Below, piece by piece: positions 52,417 through 61,743 of a stretch of DNA of 64,000 nucleotides. The notes under the pieces were generated by a model. The model saw only the letters and a program-made list of their open reading frames with translations. It had not been told where the DNA came from and did no database searches. The DNA is taken from contig CAZLWV010000016.1 in NCBI GenBank assembly GCA_964563135.1, positions 1 to 64,000 on the forward strand, in the 5' to 3' direction. The DNA comes from JAAYAY01 sp964563135. GTDB taxonomy: Bacteria; Planctomycetota; Planctomycetia; Pirellulales; Thermoguttaceae. The position numbers and the translations under genes are program-made. The number at the start of each line of letters is the position of its first letter. Position 1 is the stretch's first letter.

Positions 52417-54132
52417 TCACCTCTTCGTCAACAATTCAAAATTGCACACCCGCACCTGGAGCTGGCCGCTCTTATCCCGGGCGAGCTGCTGCTCCCGATC
52501 GATCGACAGCAGCAGGTGATTCCCCCGCAGGCTCAGATCCTCGATCCCCACCGCCGCCAGCCGCTTCTTCATCGTCCGCATCAGCCGGAAATACTCGTTT
52601 CTCGTCAGCCGTCCGTCGCGGTAGGCGGCCAGGGCGTCGATCCCCTTGTAGACCGCCTCGTCTTTGGCCGCCATCGCATCGTCCGGCCCGGTCCAGAATC
52701 CCCAGATCGTCATGTACTCGTGGTCGCGGCTCAGGATCGGCTGCTTGTCAGGCGTCTGCAGACCCGCATGGCTCTCGTAGCGGCTGTTGTCGGCCAGCGA
52801 CGCCGATACCGTCGTCTTCCTCCCCGTCATGTAGATCGCCCGGGGATAAGTCGTACCAATCCCCCGGCTGGAAAGCTCCATGGCCAGGGCGATTTCCTCG
52901 AACGGACTGTTGAAGCCGTGGTCGAGTATCCGGCGCTCGGTCCGCACAAACGGGTCCGCCTCCGGCACCTGCCCCACCCGCGACACCCGCCATACCAGGT
53001 GGATGTTGTCCTTGGTGATCGTCGTGTAGGTCTGCTGCTGCGAGGAACTGATCTTCGTGCGCGGCGTGCGCCGCCACTTCTCCGGCAAGAAGTACTCGAA
53101 CAACATCGGGTCCCGCCCCACCACCCATAGGGCGCCCCCTGTGCTTTCCACCTGCCCGTAAACGTAGTCCACCCCCATGATGTTGACCGGGGCAAGGTCC
53201 TGGGGAAACGTCTCGCGCGATTCGAAACGATGGGCCTGGCGGACCAGGTACTCGTGCCGCTTCTCCGCCCGCACCCTCTGCTCCCGCTCCGGAGTCCGCT
53301 TGAGCAGCTCGAAATCGACCAGGCCGAAAAGAACCTCGCCGCTCTTGTCCCGCATAAGCCTCCCATTCCCCGTGGGGCGGACAATCAGGTGCTGGGGCTT
53401 GTTGTCGCTGACCGTGAACCCTTTCCGGGCCAGAACCTCGCCGGCGTGCACCGTCAGGGCCGACAACTTGTCCTGATCGAGAATCCCCGCCCGGCAGGCC
53501 TCGGCCCCGTCGATCCCCTTGATCCACTCATAGATCACCGCGTAGTTGCGGTTCCAGTCGAGCTCGATTTCGTCGTGGTTCCTCTGGATCGCCTCCATCT
53601 TGTGCCGCCGGCGCCCTAGCCGCTCCCCCGCCACGTACTTTCGCGGCACGTAGATCGCCAACGGCCTGTGCGTGTGCACGATCCCTGAAGACTCGAAGCG
53701 AGTGTTCCGCAGCTCGAGCACCAGACTGAACTCCATGAAGGGGCTGTTGAACTCGGCGTTGTCCACGTCCAGCGACCGGGTCTCCCCCGGAATGTCCTGC
53801 CCCATCCGGTTCCACTTGAGAATGATCTCCTTCGATCGGCCGTCCACCTCCTTCGTCATCACCCGGTAGACGGCGCTTGTGCCGGGCAGCCGCTGGCTGT
53901 GTTCGTCCATCCACTGGTCGTCCGCCCAGTGGCTCTCCGGCATCAGGCACTTGGTGAACGGCAGGCCGTACTCCGTCACATAGAGATCCGAACCGTCCTT
54001 CATCCGCAGATGGAGATACTTGACGCCCAGCACCGTGATCAGCGGCCGGGCCGCGAAATAGACCCCGATTCCTTCGATCGTGCGGACCTTGTTCTGCAGG
54101 ATTCCCGGCTTGTCGGATGCCTGTTCTTCCAT
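52417..54132 (-). CDS. Tandem atypical kinase / pseudokinase protein
   Basis: A 571-aa cytosolic protein made of two related halves. Half one (~70-300) looks like a protein-kinase fold: Lys in 'KEIILKWNRMGQ', a hinge 'YAVIYEWIKGID', a catalytic-loop-like 'TVSDNKPQHLIVR' and a DFG-like 'GLVDFELLK'. Half two (~370-571) repeats the pattern with key residues changed: 'IHLVWRVSRVGQ' (Lys to Arg), 'DLSLRGNHLLLSI' (no DxK) and 'RVCNFELLT' (Asp to Asn). 'FNSPFMEF' and 'FNSPFEEI' mark the same helix in both. Substrate unknown. The ATG at 54132 has 'gaggaagcgag' upstream. Confidence 0.5.
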   Translation of the reverse strand: MEEQASDKPGILQNKVRTIEGIGVYFAARPLITVLGVKYLHLRMKDGSDLYVTEYGLPFTKCLMPESHWADDQWMDEHSQRLPGTSAVYRVMTKEVDGRSKEIILKWNRMGQDIPGETRSLDVDNAEFNSPFMEFSLVLELRNTRFESSGIVHTHRPLAIYVPRKYVAGERLGRRRHKMEAIQRNHDEIELDWNRNYAVIYEWIKGIDGAEACRAGILDQDKLSALTVHAGEVLARKGFTVSDNKPQHLIVRPTGNGRLMRDKSGEVLFGLVDFELLKRTPEREQRVRAEKRHEYLVRQAHRFESRETFPQDLAPVNIMGVDYVYGQVESTGGALWVVGRDPMLFEYFLPEKWRRTPRTKISSSQQQTYTTITKDNIHLVWRVSRVGQVPEADPFVRTERRILDHGFNSPFEEIALAMELSSRGIGTTYPRAIYMTGRKTTVSASLADNSRYESHAGLQTPDKQPILSRDHEYMTIWGFWTGPDDAMAAKDEAVYKGIDALAAYRDGRLTRNEYFRLMRTMKKRLAAVGIEDLSLRGNHLLLSIDREQQLARDKSGQLQVRVCNFELLTKR

Positions 54133-54268
54133 CTCGCTTCCTCGGAAAGACGCGCCGAACACCACGTCCATAATAGAAGCGATCCTGCAAACCGTCGAGA
54201 CGAAATGCCTTCCCTCTCGAAACTCGCAGGATCGTTCCACCTCGCAGCCAGGCCGGCCTGCATGCGGC

Positions 54269-56053
54269 TCAACCGAGACGCGTCTTCTGCGCCTCCAACT
54301 GGGCCCACAGCCTTGCCGGCACCTTGTCGCCGAACTTCGCCAGGTAGGCCTCGGCGTCTTTCAGATCGGCTTTGAATGCCCTGCAGTCCACCCGGAGCAG
54401 CTCGGCAACGTCTTCCTCGGGAATGTCGAGGCCTGCAAGATCCAGATCCTTCCCGGTCGGCATGTAGCCGATCGGAGTCTCCCGGGCGCCGCCCTTTCCC
54501 TCGATCCGCTCGCAGATCCACTTCAGCACCCGGCTGTTCTCGCCGAATCCCGGCCACAGCCAGCGGCCGTCGCGCGACGTGCGGAACCAGTTCACGTAGA
54601 AGACCTTCGGCGCCTTGTCTCCCAGCCGGTCCCCCATCGCATACCAGTGCGACCAGTAGTCCGCCATGTTGTATCCGCAGAAGGGCAACATCGCAAACGG
54701 ATCCCGCCGCAGACGCTGCCCCACGTCCAGGGCCGCCGCCGTCGTCTCCGAGGCGGCCAGCGCCCCCATGTACACCCCGTGGTCAAAATCAAAGGCCTGC
54801 GCGATGAGCGGAACCGTCTGCGTCCGGCGGCCGCCGAAGACAAAGGCGTCGATCGGCACCCCCTTTGGATCCTCCCAGTCCGGACAGATCACCGGGCACT
54901 GCGAGGCCGGCGCCGTGAACCGGGCGTTCGCATGGGCCGCTTTCTCGCCCGTCTCCGGCGTCCACTCCTGCCCCTTCCAGTCGATCGCGTGCTCGCAAGG
55001 ACCATCGATCCCCTCCCACCACACGTCCCCGCCGTCGGTCAGCGCGCAGTTGGTGAAAATGCAGTTCCTGTCGAGGCTGCGCATGGCCATCGGGTTGGAG
55101 CCCATGCTCGTTCCAGGAGCCACGCCGAAAAAACCGGCTTCCGGATTGATCGCATGCAACCGCCCGTCCTCGCCAATCTTCATCCAGGCAATGTCGTCAC
55201 CAATACACTCCGCCTTCCAGCCCGGAATCGTCGGCTGAAGCATCGCCAGGTTCGTCTTCCCGCAGGCCGAGGGAAAAGCCGCCGCAATGTGGAATCGCTT
55301 CCCCTGCGGATCCGTCAACCGCACGATCAGCATGTGCTCGGCCATCCAGCCTTCCTGGCGGGCTATGTTCGATGCAATCCGCAAAGCCAGACACTTCTTG
55401 CCCAGCAGCGCGTTTCCCCCGTAGCCCGAACCGTAGGACCAGATCAGGTTCTCTTCCGGAAAATGGGCAATGTACTTCTGCTCCAAAGGCGCGCAGGGCC
55501 AGGGCACGTCCTCCTCGCCGTCAGCCAGCGGCGCGCCCACCGAATGCAGGCAGGGAATGAACTCGCCGTCCTCGCCCAAGGCCTCGATCACCTTGGTCCC
55601 CACCCGTGTCATGATGTGCATGTTGGTGACCACGTAGGGCGAGTCCGTGATCTCCACGCCGATCTTCGAAATCGGCGAACCGATCGGCCCCATCGAGAAC
55701 GGAATCACGTACATCGTCCGCCCCTTCATGCAGCCCGTGTACAGCTCCGTCATCGTCTGCTTCAGTTCCACCGGGTCGATCCAGTTGTTAGTCGGACCGG
55801 CGTCCTCCTGGTGCTTGCACGCCAGATACGTGCGCGCTTCCACCCGCGCCACGTCGCTCGCGTCGCTGCGGAACAGAAAACTGTTCGGCCTCTTCTTCTC
55901 GTTGAGCTTCGTCGCCATCCCCGTATCCACCATCAACTGCGTCAGGCGGCGATACTCCTCCTCCGTGCCGTCGCACCACTCGACCCGATCCGGCTGGCAC
56001 ATGACTTCCACTTCGGCCACCCACGCGAGAAGTTCCTTATGATTGGTTGACAT
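54269..56053 (-). CDS. pckG: Phosphoenolpyruvate carboxykinase (GTP)
   Basis: A 594-aa enzyme converting oxaloacetate and GTP to phosphoenolpyruvate, the entry to gluconeogenesis. The P-loop with the reactive Cys is 'AAAFPSACGKTNLAMLQPT'; other family blocks are 'ECIGDDIAWMKIGEDGRLHA', 'INPEAGFFGVAPGTS' and 'FVFGGRRTQTVPLI'. Length matches the GTP-type family. 'aaagggaaac' precedes the ATG at 56053. It is 137 bp upstream of the tandem-kinase gene on the same strand. Confidence 0.97.
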   Translation of the reverse strand: MSTNHKELLAWVAEVEVMCQPDRVEWCDGTEEEYRRLTQLMVDTGMATKLNEKKRPNSFLFRSDASDVARVEARTYLACKHQEDAGPTNNWIDPVELKQTMTELYTGCMKGRTMYVIPFSMGPIGSPISKIGVEITDSPYVVTNMHIMTRVGTKVIEALGEDGEFIPCLHSVGAPLADGEEDVPWPCAPLEQKYIAHFPEENLIWSYGSGYGGNALLGKKCLALRIASNIARQEGWMAEHMLIVRLTDPQGKRFHIAAAFPSACGKTNLAMLQPTIPGWKAECIGDDIAWMKIGEDGRLHAINPEAGFFGVAPGTSMGSNPMAMRSLDRNCIFTNCALTDGGDVWWEGIDGPCEHAIDWKGQEWTPETGEKAAHANARFTAPASQCPVICPDWEDPKGVPIDAFVFGGRRTQTVPLIAQAFDFDHGVYMGALAASETTAAALDVGQRLRRDPFAMLPFCGYNMADYWSHWYAMGDRLGDKAPKVFYVNWFRTSRDGRWLWPGFGENSRVLKWICERIEGKGGARETPIGYMPTGKDLDLAGLDIPEEDVAELLRVDCRAFKADLKDAEAYLAKFGDKVPARLWAQLEAQKTRLG

Positions 56054-56654
56054 GTTTCCCTTTCTTTCTACGTTCAAAAAACCGGCCTCTCGACGCCACT
56101 CGGGCAAAGACCGCTGCCTGGCGGCCACCTGCACCCTTGCCGGCAACCGGCAGATCCTCGGCGCACCAACCGGTCCTATGGATGCCGCGTCCCCACAAAG
56201 AGGTAGGCCCGGCCCTCGCGACAAGGGCCTCGCCTCGCGGATGTCAATCTGAATACGCCACTGGCACCACGAATTCCGCAGGGAGCATCAAGCGCCTTTC
56301 CCAAAACCGCGAAGAAGGCCTCCCACGGGTGGAAAACGGCAAGGTCGGCACTGGTCTTGGGTCGGCTCTAAGATCCGCTGACCCGTTCCGTCAGCGAGGC
56401 AGCAAAGAGCATCTTTGATTGAGATCTCATCCAACCAATAAGGTTCGCTTGTCAGTATTAGGATTCGCCCAAAAGAAGTCAATCGCCCTGCAACCCGCAT
56501 GGGGGATCTCCGGTCTCGCCGCCAGCAGTCTCCCACAAAAAAACCAACCTGCCAGCCAGGCCTCCTACCAACCCACAGGGCGAACGACATCAACCCGCCC
56601 CAACCCCTTTCGCTGCCTGTTCTTCAGATCTCCCCCCCCTCGCCAGCCAGGCCC
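56054..56654. other. Intergenic region
   Basis: About 600 bp upstream of pckG and downstream of the yggU gene. It should contain the pckG promoter. No gene or convincing signal was found. The right part is C-rich on the plus strand. Confidence 0.45.
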
Positions 56655-56951
56655 CTATTCCCCAAACCGCACCACCTGCTCGCGAAATTCTTCCAGCGAA
56701 ACCCCGGTGACCAGGAACCGCTTCTGCGCCGAAGTCTCGCCGGCCACAAGCTGGATCTGAGCCTTCCGCAACCCCAGTTCCTTGGCCAGCAGCGCCGCGA
56801 TCGCCTTGTTGGCCTTCCCTTTTTCCGGCGCCTGCGTCACGGAGACCTTGAGCATTCCGTTCTGAACCCCGCCCACTTCATTGCGACGCGCGCCTGCGTG
56901 GGCCTTGACCGGCAGAACAACTCCCTCGGCCCGTTGTTCCAGTTCGATCAC
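56655..56951 (-). CDS. yggU: DUF167 / YggU-family protein
   Basis: A 98-aa member of the DUF167 family, small alpha/beta proteins of unknown function. Signatures are 'VVLPVKAHAGARRNEVGG', 'VSVTQAPEKGKANKAIAALL' and 'VAGETSAQKRFLVTG'. The start is GTG at 56951 in a GTGA overlap with the yggS stop. The yggS-yggU pairing is common in bacteria. Confidence 0.9.
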   Translation of the reverse strand: MIELEQRAEGVVLPVKAHAGARRNEVGGVQNGMLKVSVTQAPEKGKANKAIAALLAKELGLRKAQIQLVAGETSAQKRFLVTGVSLEEFREQVVRFGE

Positions 56952-57661
56952 CACGAGATCCCCTCGAAAAGAGCGCTCCCAACCCGCACGATCGTCGCCC
57001 CCTCCTCGATCGCCACCTCGTAATCTCCGCTCATTCCCATCGAAAGCTCGTCCAGCGATACCCCGTCGGGACACTCGCCCCGCAACTTGTCCCGCAGCCG
57101 GCGAAGCGCCGCGAAGTCCTGCCGGGCACCCTCCGCATCGCTCTCCAGGCCGGCCATGCACATCAGGCCGCAGATCTTCAGGTTCGAAAACGCGGCCAAG
57201 TTCGAGAGCCCACGGGCCAGCCCCTCGGACGTGAACCCATGCTTGGTCAGGTCTCCCGACGTGTTCACCTCCAGAAGCACACGGGGGCGAATCGCCAACT
57301 CGCCCGCGATCCGGTCGATGGCCTCCAGATGGCGCATGCTCTCGCCCGAATGAACCATCTCCACCAGCGGCAGAGTGCGGCGAATCTTGTTTCGCTGGAG
57401 CTGGCCGATCATGTGCCACCGAATCGGCCGACCCGCCAGGGCCTCGGCCTTGGGCCAGAAATTCTGCGGGCGGCTCTCCCCCAGCTCGGTCGCCCCGGCG
57501 TCGACCAGGGCTTCCGTGAGCGCGACCCCAACATACTTGGTCACCGCAACCAGCAGTACCTCCTCCGGACTGCGCCCGCCGCGCACCGCGGCCGCAGCAA
57601 TCCGCCCGCGCACCCCGGCAAGATTCTCCGCAATTCGGTCGCCAGTCGAATCGGCACTCAT
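56948..57661 (-). CDS. yggS: Pyridoxal-phosphate homeostasis protein YggS
   Basis: A 237-aa PLPBP/YggS protein with the alanine-racemase-like barrel. The PLP Lys is in 'LLVAVTKYVG'; other blocks are 'ELGESRPQNFWPKAE', 'WHMIGQLQRNKIRR' and 'LSMGMSGDYEVAIEEGAT'. It binds PLP and tunes vitamin B6 and amino-acid pools without known catalysis. Overlaps the larA-like gene upstream by ATGA and yggU downstream. Confidence 0.95.
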   Translation of the reverse strand: MSADSTGDRIAENLAGVRGRIAAAAVRGGRSPEEVLLVAVTKYVGVALTEALVDAGATELGESRPQNFWPKAEALAGRPIRWHMIGQLQRNKIRRTLPLVEMVHSGESMRHLEAIDRIAGELAIRPRVLLEVNTSGDLTKHGFTSEGLARGLSNLAAFSNLKICGLMCMAGLESDAEGARQDFAALRRLRDKLRGECPDGVSLDELSMGMSGDYEVAIEEGATIVRVGSALFEGISW

Positions 57662-58890
57662 CGCGAATCCCCGGCAAGCCGCGTGAAGGTCAGGGGAGCA
57701 TTGCCGAGCAGAATACCGTCCGGGTAACGGCTGATCAACCGGTTCAACTCGGCATCCGATTCGATCGGAGAAATCATCAGATCTTCAAGCAGCCCCGGGT
57801 CCACCCCCCCGCGAAGATACACATCCACTCGTTCCAGTGCCCGCACCATTTCCGCAGCCACCAGGGCATCGGCCGGCGGACTGTCGAGGATCTTCTGGAC
57901 GGCTTCCTGCCGCGTGCGCGAGCTACGCAGACACTCCACCGCTTCCCCCGGCTTCTCGGCCATCTCGCAGCAAAGCACGATTGCACCCTCGTCCTCGACA
58001 CACTCCATCGCCGCCGCCAGCGAGCGGGCCAGGTTGCGCCACGTCTGATGCATCGGACCACCCTCGATCCCGGCCACAACGATCCGGGCCCGGTGAGGAA
58101 CATCCCACCCCCAGGCCTTCCGATAGACCTGCCTCGCCTGCCGCCGCACCGCTTCCACCGCCCCGGCAATGATCTCCTGCGCCGTGCCCCCCGCACCGGG
58201 CACCACCTGAATGGCGAACACGATCCCCAGCAGCCAGCCTACCTCCTCCACGGCCTCGACGAACGACCGCCGGTATCGCCCCCGCGCGCCCAACGCCTTG
58301 GGTGAGCGGAACCGCTTCTGGGCTTCCGCATCCGCAAATGTCGGATAGATCGGGCCATGGAGTCCAAAATGCCCCGGCACCGCCCGTCCGTGGACGCATC
58401 CCACCGGAATGACCATGTCGGCGTCGATGAGGACGCGGTTGAGCCAGATCGGATGACCCGATTCCGCGCTCGCCAGGTAACCCAGCGCGCTCTGATTGCC
58501 GGGCTGGTGATCCACCAGCCGCACCCGCCGCTGCAAAGCCTCGCGCAGAAGGGGCACAGGATTGTTCCTCCCGGCAGCCGCATCAGCCGCCGAACGCAGG
58601 ATCGTCACCCCGTCCGGATCGATCCCCGCATCTGCCAGATACTCCAGCACGGCTGCCCCGATCTGATCCCCCCCAGGAACGCCTTCCTCCAAGGCGATCA
58701 CGATCTGATCCGAGACCGTCAGGCAGCGGGTCAAGGGAGGTATTCCCGTCGGTGCGGCCAGTGCCTCAGTCACCCGCTCCACCACGTCCACGCCCGCGCT
58801 GGGCAAGCGGTTCCCGCATTCCGCAACCAGGGCGCACCGGTCGAACTCCAGTTCGACAGACGAGCTGGTTCCGTAGCGAAGCGTGGCCAT
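57658..58890 (-). CDS. LarA-like (DUF2088) protein
   Basis: A 410-aa protein of the LarA superfamily. The N-terminal domain has 'TVSDQIVIALEEGVPGGDQI' and 'YLADAGIDPDGVTILRSA'; a later 'GCVHGRAVPGHFGLHGPIYP' lies where LarA has metal- and substrate-binding residues. True LarA is a nickel-pincer lactate racemase, but many relatives act on other hydroxy acids. I see no larB/larC/larE cofactor genes nearby, so the reaction is open. It is the first gene of the operon with yggS and yggU. Confidence 0.8.
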   Translation of the reverse strand: MATLRYGTSSSVELEFDRCALVAECGNRLPSAGVDVVERVTEALAAPTGIPPLTRCLTVSDQIVIALEEGVPGGDQIGAAVLEYLADAGIDPDGVTILRSAADAAAGRNNPVPLLREALQRRVRLVDHQPGNQSALGYLASAESGHPIWLNRVLIDADMVIPVGCVHGRAVPGHFGLHGPIYPTFADAEAQKRFRSPKALGARGRYRRSFVEAVEEVGWLLGIVFAIQVVPGAGGTAQEIIAGAVEAVRRQARQVYRKAWGWDVPHRARIVVAGIEGGPMHQTWRNLARSLAAAMECVEDEGAIVLCCEMAEKPGEAVECLRSSRTRQEAVQKILDSPPADALVAAEMVRALERVDVYLRGGVDPGLLEDLMISPIESDAELNRLISRYPDGILLGNAPLTFTRLAGDSR

Positions 58891-59139
58891 GACGTTTCCC
58901 TAACACCCCTCAAGCAGATCCGCGAAAGACGCCCGCCAAGGCGGCCAGCGCCACCTTCTACTCCACGATCCGCGAGAAGACAGGCAATTCAGGCAAGACA
59001 AAACGCGCACGATCTTCATCTTAGCGGGCACCAAAAGAATTGGTCAAGAAGCCGAGCTTTACGCAACGCCATGCATCGCAAATAATCGGTGTTTCTCCAT
59101 CGCGGCAACGTCTGTCAACGTTTTCTGGAAATCAAACTC

Positions 59140-61683
59140 ATGAATCGCCACATCCACTGGCCGTCGCTCCCCACCCTGTTCCTCCTCTTCCTGATGCTTG
59201 CAGTCGCGATCGGCCTTCCGGGATGCAACAGCCAGACTGACACGGCGCCTCCCAGCGCCGCCGGCGGTCCGGCCGAGTCGATCCAGGCGCCGCAGGGGGC
59301 GGCCGCCGCACCGGCTCCCACCCGGGGAACGGCCGACGAGGTCCTGAAGAGAATGATTCAGGCCTACAAGAGTGCCGGAAGCTATCGCGACGATGCCATC
59401 GTCCAGTTGTCCGGCACCAAGGACGGCCAGACGCAGCAGATGGCCTTCCCCGACGCGGTCGTCATGCAGCGCCCCAACAAGATCCGCATGCAGATTGACG
59501 GCGGAACACTCCTCTGCGATGGCTCCAGCCTCTACGGATTCACCGGCGAGCTTGCCAACCAGGTTCTGAAGCTTCCCGCCCCCCCCCAGCTCACGATCGC
59601 CTCTCTCTACCCCGATGTGTTGCTGGCGCGATCCATGATGCAGTCCCCCGCGCAGTCCTTCAGTTGGGTGCCGCTCCAACTGGTGCTCCTCCTTGCCAAC
59701 GATCCCATGAAGACATTGACCCTCGATACCCAGGCCGTCCGCCTCCTCGCCCCCGAGAACATCGACACCCATGCCTGCGACCGCGTCGAGCTGGCCACCG
59801 GCAATGGCCCGGGGGTCCTCTGGATCGACCAGGCGACCTCCGTTCTCCGGCGATTCGAACTGCCGCTGCTCGAGGGCCTGCGCCAACAGGCCGAAGCCAA
59901 CCAGATTCTCGATCCTCACGTGTCGATCGAATTCCGCCAGGCCGAACTCAATCCGTCCGTCTCGCCCGAGGCCTTCCAGTTCCAGTTGCCCGACCAGATC
60001 AAGCCGGCCGATGCCCTGGTGCGCCCCATCCTGCAGATTCTCGGCCAGCCTTGCCCCGATTTCCAGTTCACCGGCTTGGACGGCAGCAAGACCTCGCTCA
60101 GTTCGCTGAAGGACAAAGTGGTGGTGATGCAGCTCTGGACAAGCAAGAACGTCCCCTGCCGCCCCGTCCTCCAGGCGAGCGCCAAGGCCTATGCCGCTCT
60201 GAAAAACCCGGCCGACGTGGCTCTCATGGCGGTCAACCTGGAGGGCGACAACGTCCAGAACGAGACCCTCCAGACCGTGCTGAAGGAATGGCAGGCCGAA
60301 CTGCCCGTGTACCGCGACCTGGAACAGGCCGTTGCCAGGCATTTCGGCATCGGCGGCGTGCCGGTCACGATCGTCCTCGACAAGAAGGGCAACATTCAGT
60401 CGTTGCAGGCGGGCGAGCTGCAGAATATGGACAGCCTGTTGGCCATGTTGATCGAACGGCTCCAGCGCGGCGAGGACGTCTACAAGATGGCTTTCACCCA
60501 GTCCGACAACGAACGAAAGCTCTTCCAGGCGACCGTCCAGCAGAGCGTCGCCGACGACATCTACTGCCTCCGTCCCATGATCCCTCCCACCTCGGTCAGC
60601 CCCCACACAGAACCCGCCAACCTGAAAATGACCAGGCTCTGGTCGTGCGACCGGCTGAAGCATCCCGGCAATATCACCATCCTTCCGGCTGCCGACGGCT
60701 CCCCCAGAATCCTCGTCCTCGACGCCGCCACGTCGCTCGTCGAACTGAAAACCGACGGCACGGTCGCCTCCACTCTGCCGCTCCAGCTCCAGGAGAGAGA
60801 ACTCGTGACCGCACTTCGCACGGCCCTTGCCGGCGACGGCAAGCGGTTCTTTCTGGGCTGCGCCCGCGGCACCCAGCGGGTTCACGTCTTCGATGAGAAC
60901 CTGAAAACCCTCCTGGCCTATCCCGACACCCAGCATCCGGGGATCGTCGATGCCCAGCTTGCCGACATCAATGGCGACGGCAAGCTCGAGATGATCCTCG
61001 GCTACGCCGACGTCGCCGGCGTCCATGCCGTCGACCTCCAGGGCAACCGCATCTGGGCAGATCGCTCCATGTCCAACGCGCTGCGAGTCGCCGTCCTGGC
61101 CCCCGACAGCGCCAAGCAGTGCAGCGTTCTGGCCATGAACGGCAGCATGGCCGGCGGCACCCTCGTACAGCTCGATTCCCAGGGAAAACGCATTAAGGAC
61201 ATCTCCATCCCCGACTGCTCCATCGGCTGGGTCGTCGCCGAAGACCTCGACGCCAACGGTTCCTCGGAAATCTGCGTCCTCGCCGTGTCGGTCACTCCCG
61301 ACAACCAGCCGGCCTCCGATTCGATCGACGCCATGGGAATCGATCTCGACGGCCAGATCCTCTGGCGCCATCCCATGCCCCGCGGCGTCCACCAGCAAGG
61401 AATCGAGCCGGTCGTCGCCGGCAATGTCCTGGCAGGCGGTCCCAGCCAGTGGCTGATCGCCGCCGCCGACAGCACGATCAGCATCGTCGCGGCCGACGGG
61501 CGCCTTGTCGACCGTTTTGCCTACGGCACGGAACTGGCCGGCATGACCACCACCCAGTGGAATGGCAAACCCGTCCTCCTGGTCAGCACCCCCAAAACCG
61601 TCGATGCCTGGCAGATCGAACCCGCCGCGGCCCCAACCCCTCAACCGGAAACACCCGCGGTGCCAACAATTCCCCAGTCGTAG
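59140..61683 (+). CDS. Lipoprotein with redoxin-like domain (mutated CxxC) and FG-GAP repeats
   Basis: An 847-aa protein with a lipoprotein signal ending 'AVAIGLPGC'. Residues ~60-290 are a DUF2092-type fold. Residues ~300-440 form a TlpA/AhpC-TSA domain whose active site reads 'LWTSKNVPCRPVLQ': only the second Cys of CxxC remains. The C-terminal ~350 residues form a beta-propeller-like part with calcium-loop motifs 'DINGDGKLEMILGYAD' and 'EDLDANGSSEICVLAV'. It is probably a surface lipoprotein. Domain order parallels the cluster lipoprotein at 19360, which keeps both Cys. Confidence 0.75.
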   Translation: MNRHIHWPSLPTLFLLFLMLAVAIGLPGCNSQTDTAPPSAAGGPAESIQAPQGAAAAPAPTRGTADEVLKRMIQAYKSAGSYRDDAIVQLSGTKDGQTQQMAFPDAVVMQRPNKIRMQIDGGTLLCDGSSLYGFTGELANQVLKLPAPPQLTIASLYPDVLLARSMMQSPAQSFSWVPLQLVLLLANDPMKTLTLDTQAVRLLAPENIDTHACDRVELATGNGPGVLWIDQATSVLRRFELPLLEGLRQQAEANQILDPHVSIEFRQAELNPSVSPEAFQFQLPDQIKPADALVRPILQILGQPCPDFQFTGLDGSKTSLSSLKDKVVVMQLWTSKNVPCRPVLQASAKAYAALKNPADVALMAVNLEGDNVQNETLQTVLKEWQAELPVYRDLEQAVARHFGIGGVPVTIVLDKKGNIQSLQAGELQNMDSLLAMLIERLQRGEDVYKMAFTQSDNERKLFQATVQQSVADDIYCLRPMIPPTSVSPHTEPANLKMTRLWSCDRLKHPGNITILPAADGSPRILVLDAATSLVELKTDGTVASTLPLQLQERELVTALRTALAGDGKRFFLGCARGTQRVHVFDENLKTLLAYPDTQHPGIVDAQLADINGDGKLEMILGYADVAGVHAVDLQGNRIWADRSMSNALRVAVLAPDSAKQCSVLAMNGSMAGGTLVQLDSQGKRIKDISIPDCSIGWVVAEDLDANGSSEICVLAVSVTPDNQPASDSIDAMGIDLDGQILWRHPMPRGVHQQGIEPVVAGNVLAGGPSQWLIAAADSTISIVAADGRLVDRFAYGTELAGMTTTQWNGKPVLLVSTPKTVDAWQIEPAAAPTPQPETPAVPTIPQS

Positions 61684-61743
61684 AATGGGAATCGAAGAAC
61701 ATGCTGCCGATCTGTGTCGTCCTCCGGGATCGTGGGCGCCCCC

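Noticed and set aside
54080..56050. A 656-codon plus-strand frame.
   Set aside because: It is antisense to pckG, with an Arg/His/Pro-rich shadow translation and no domain.
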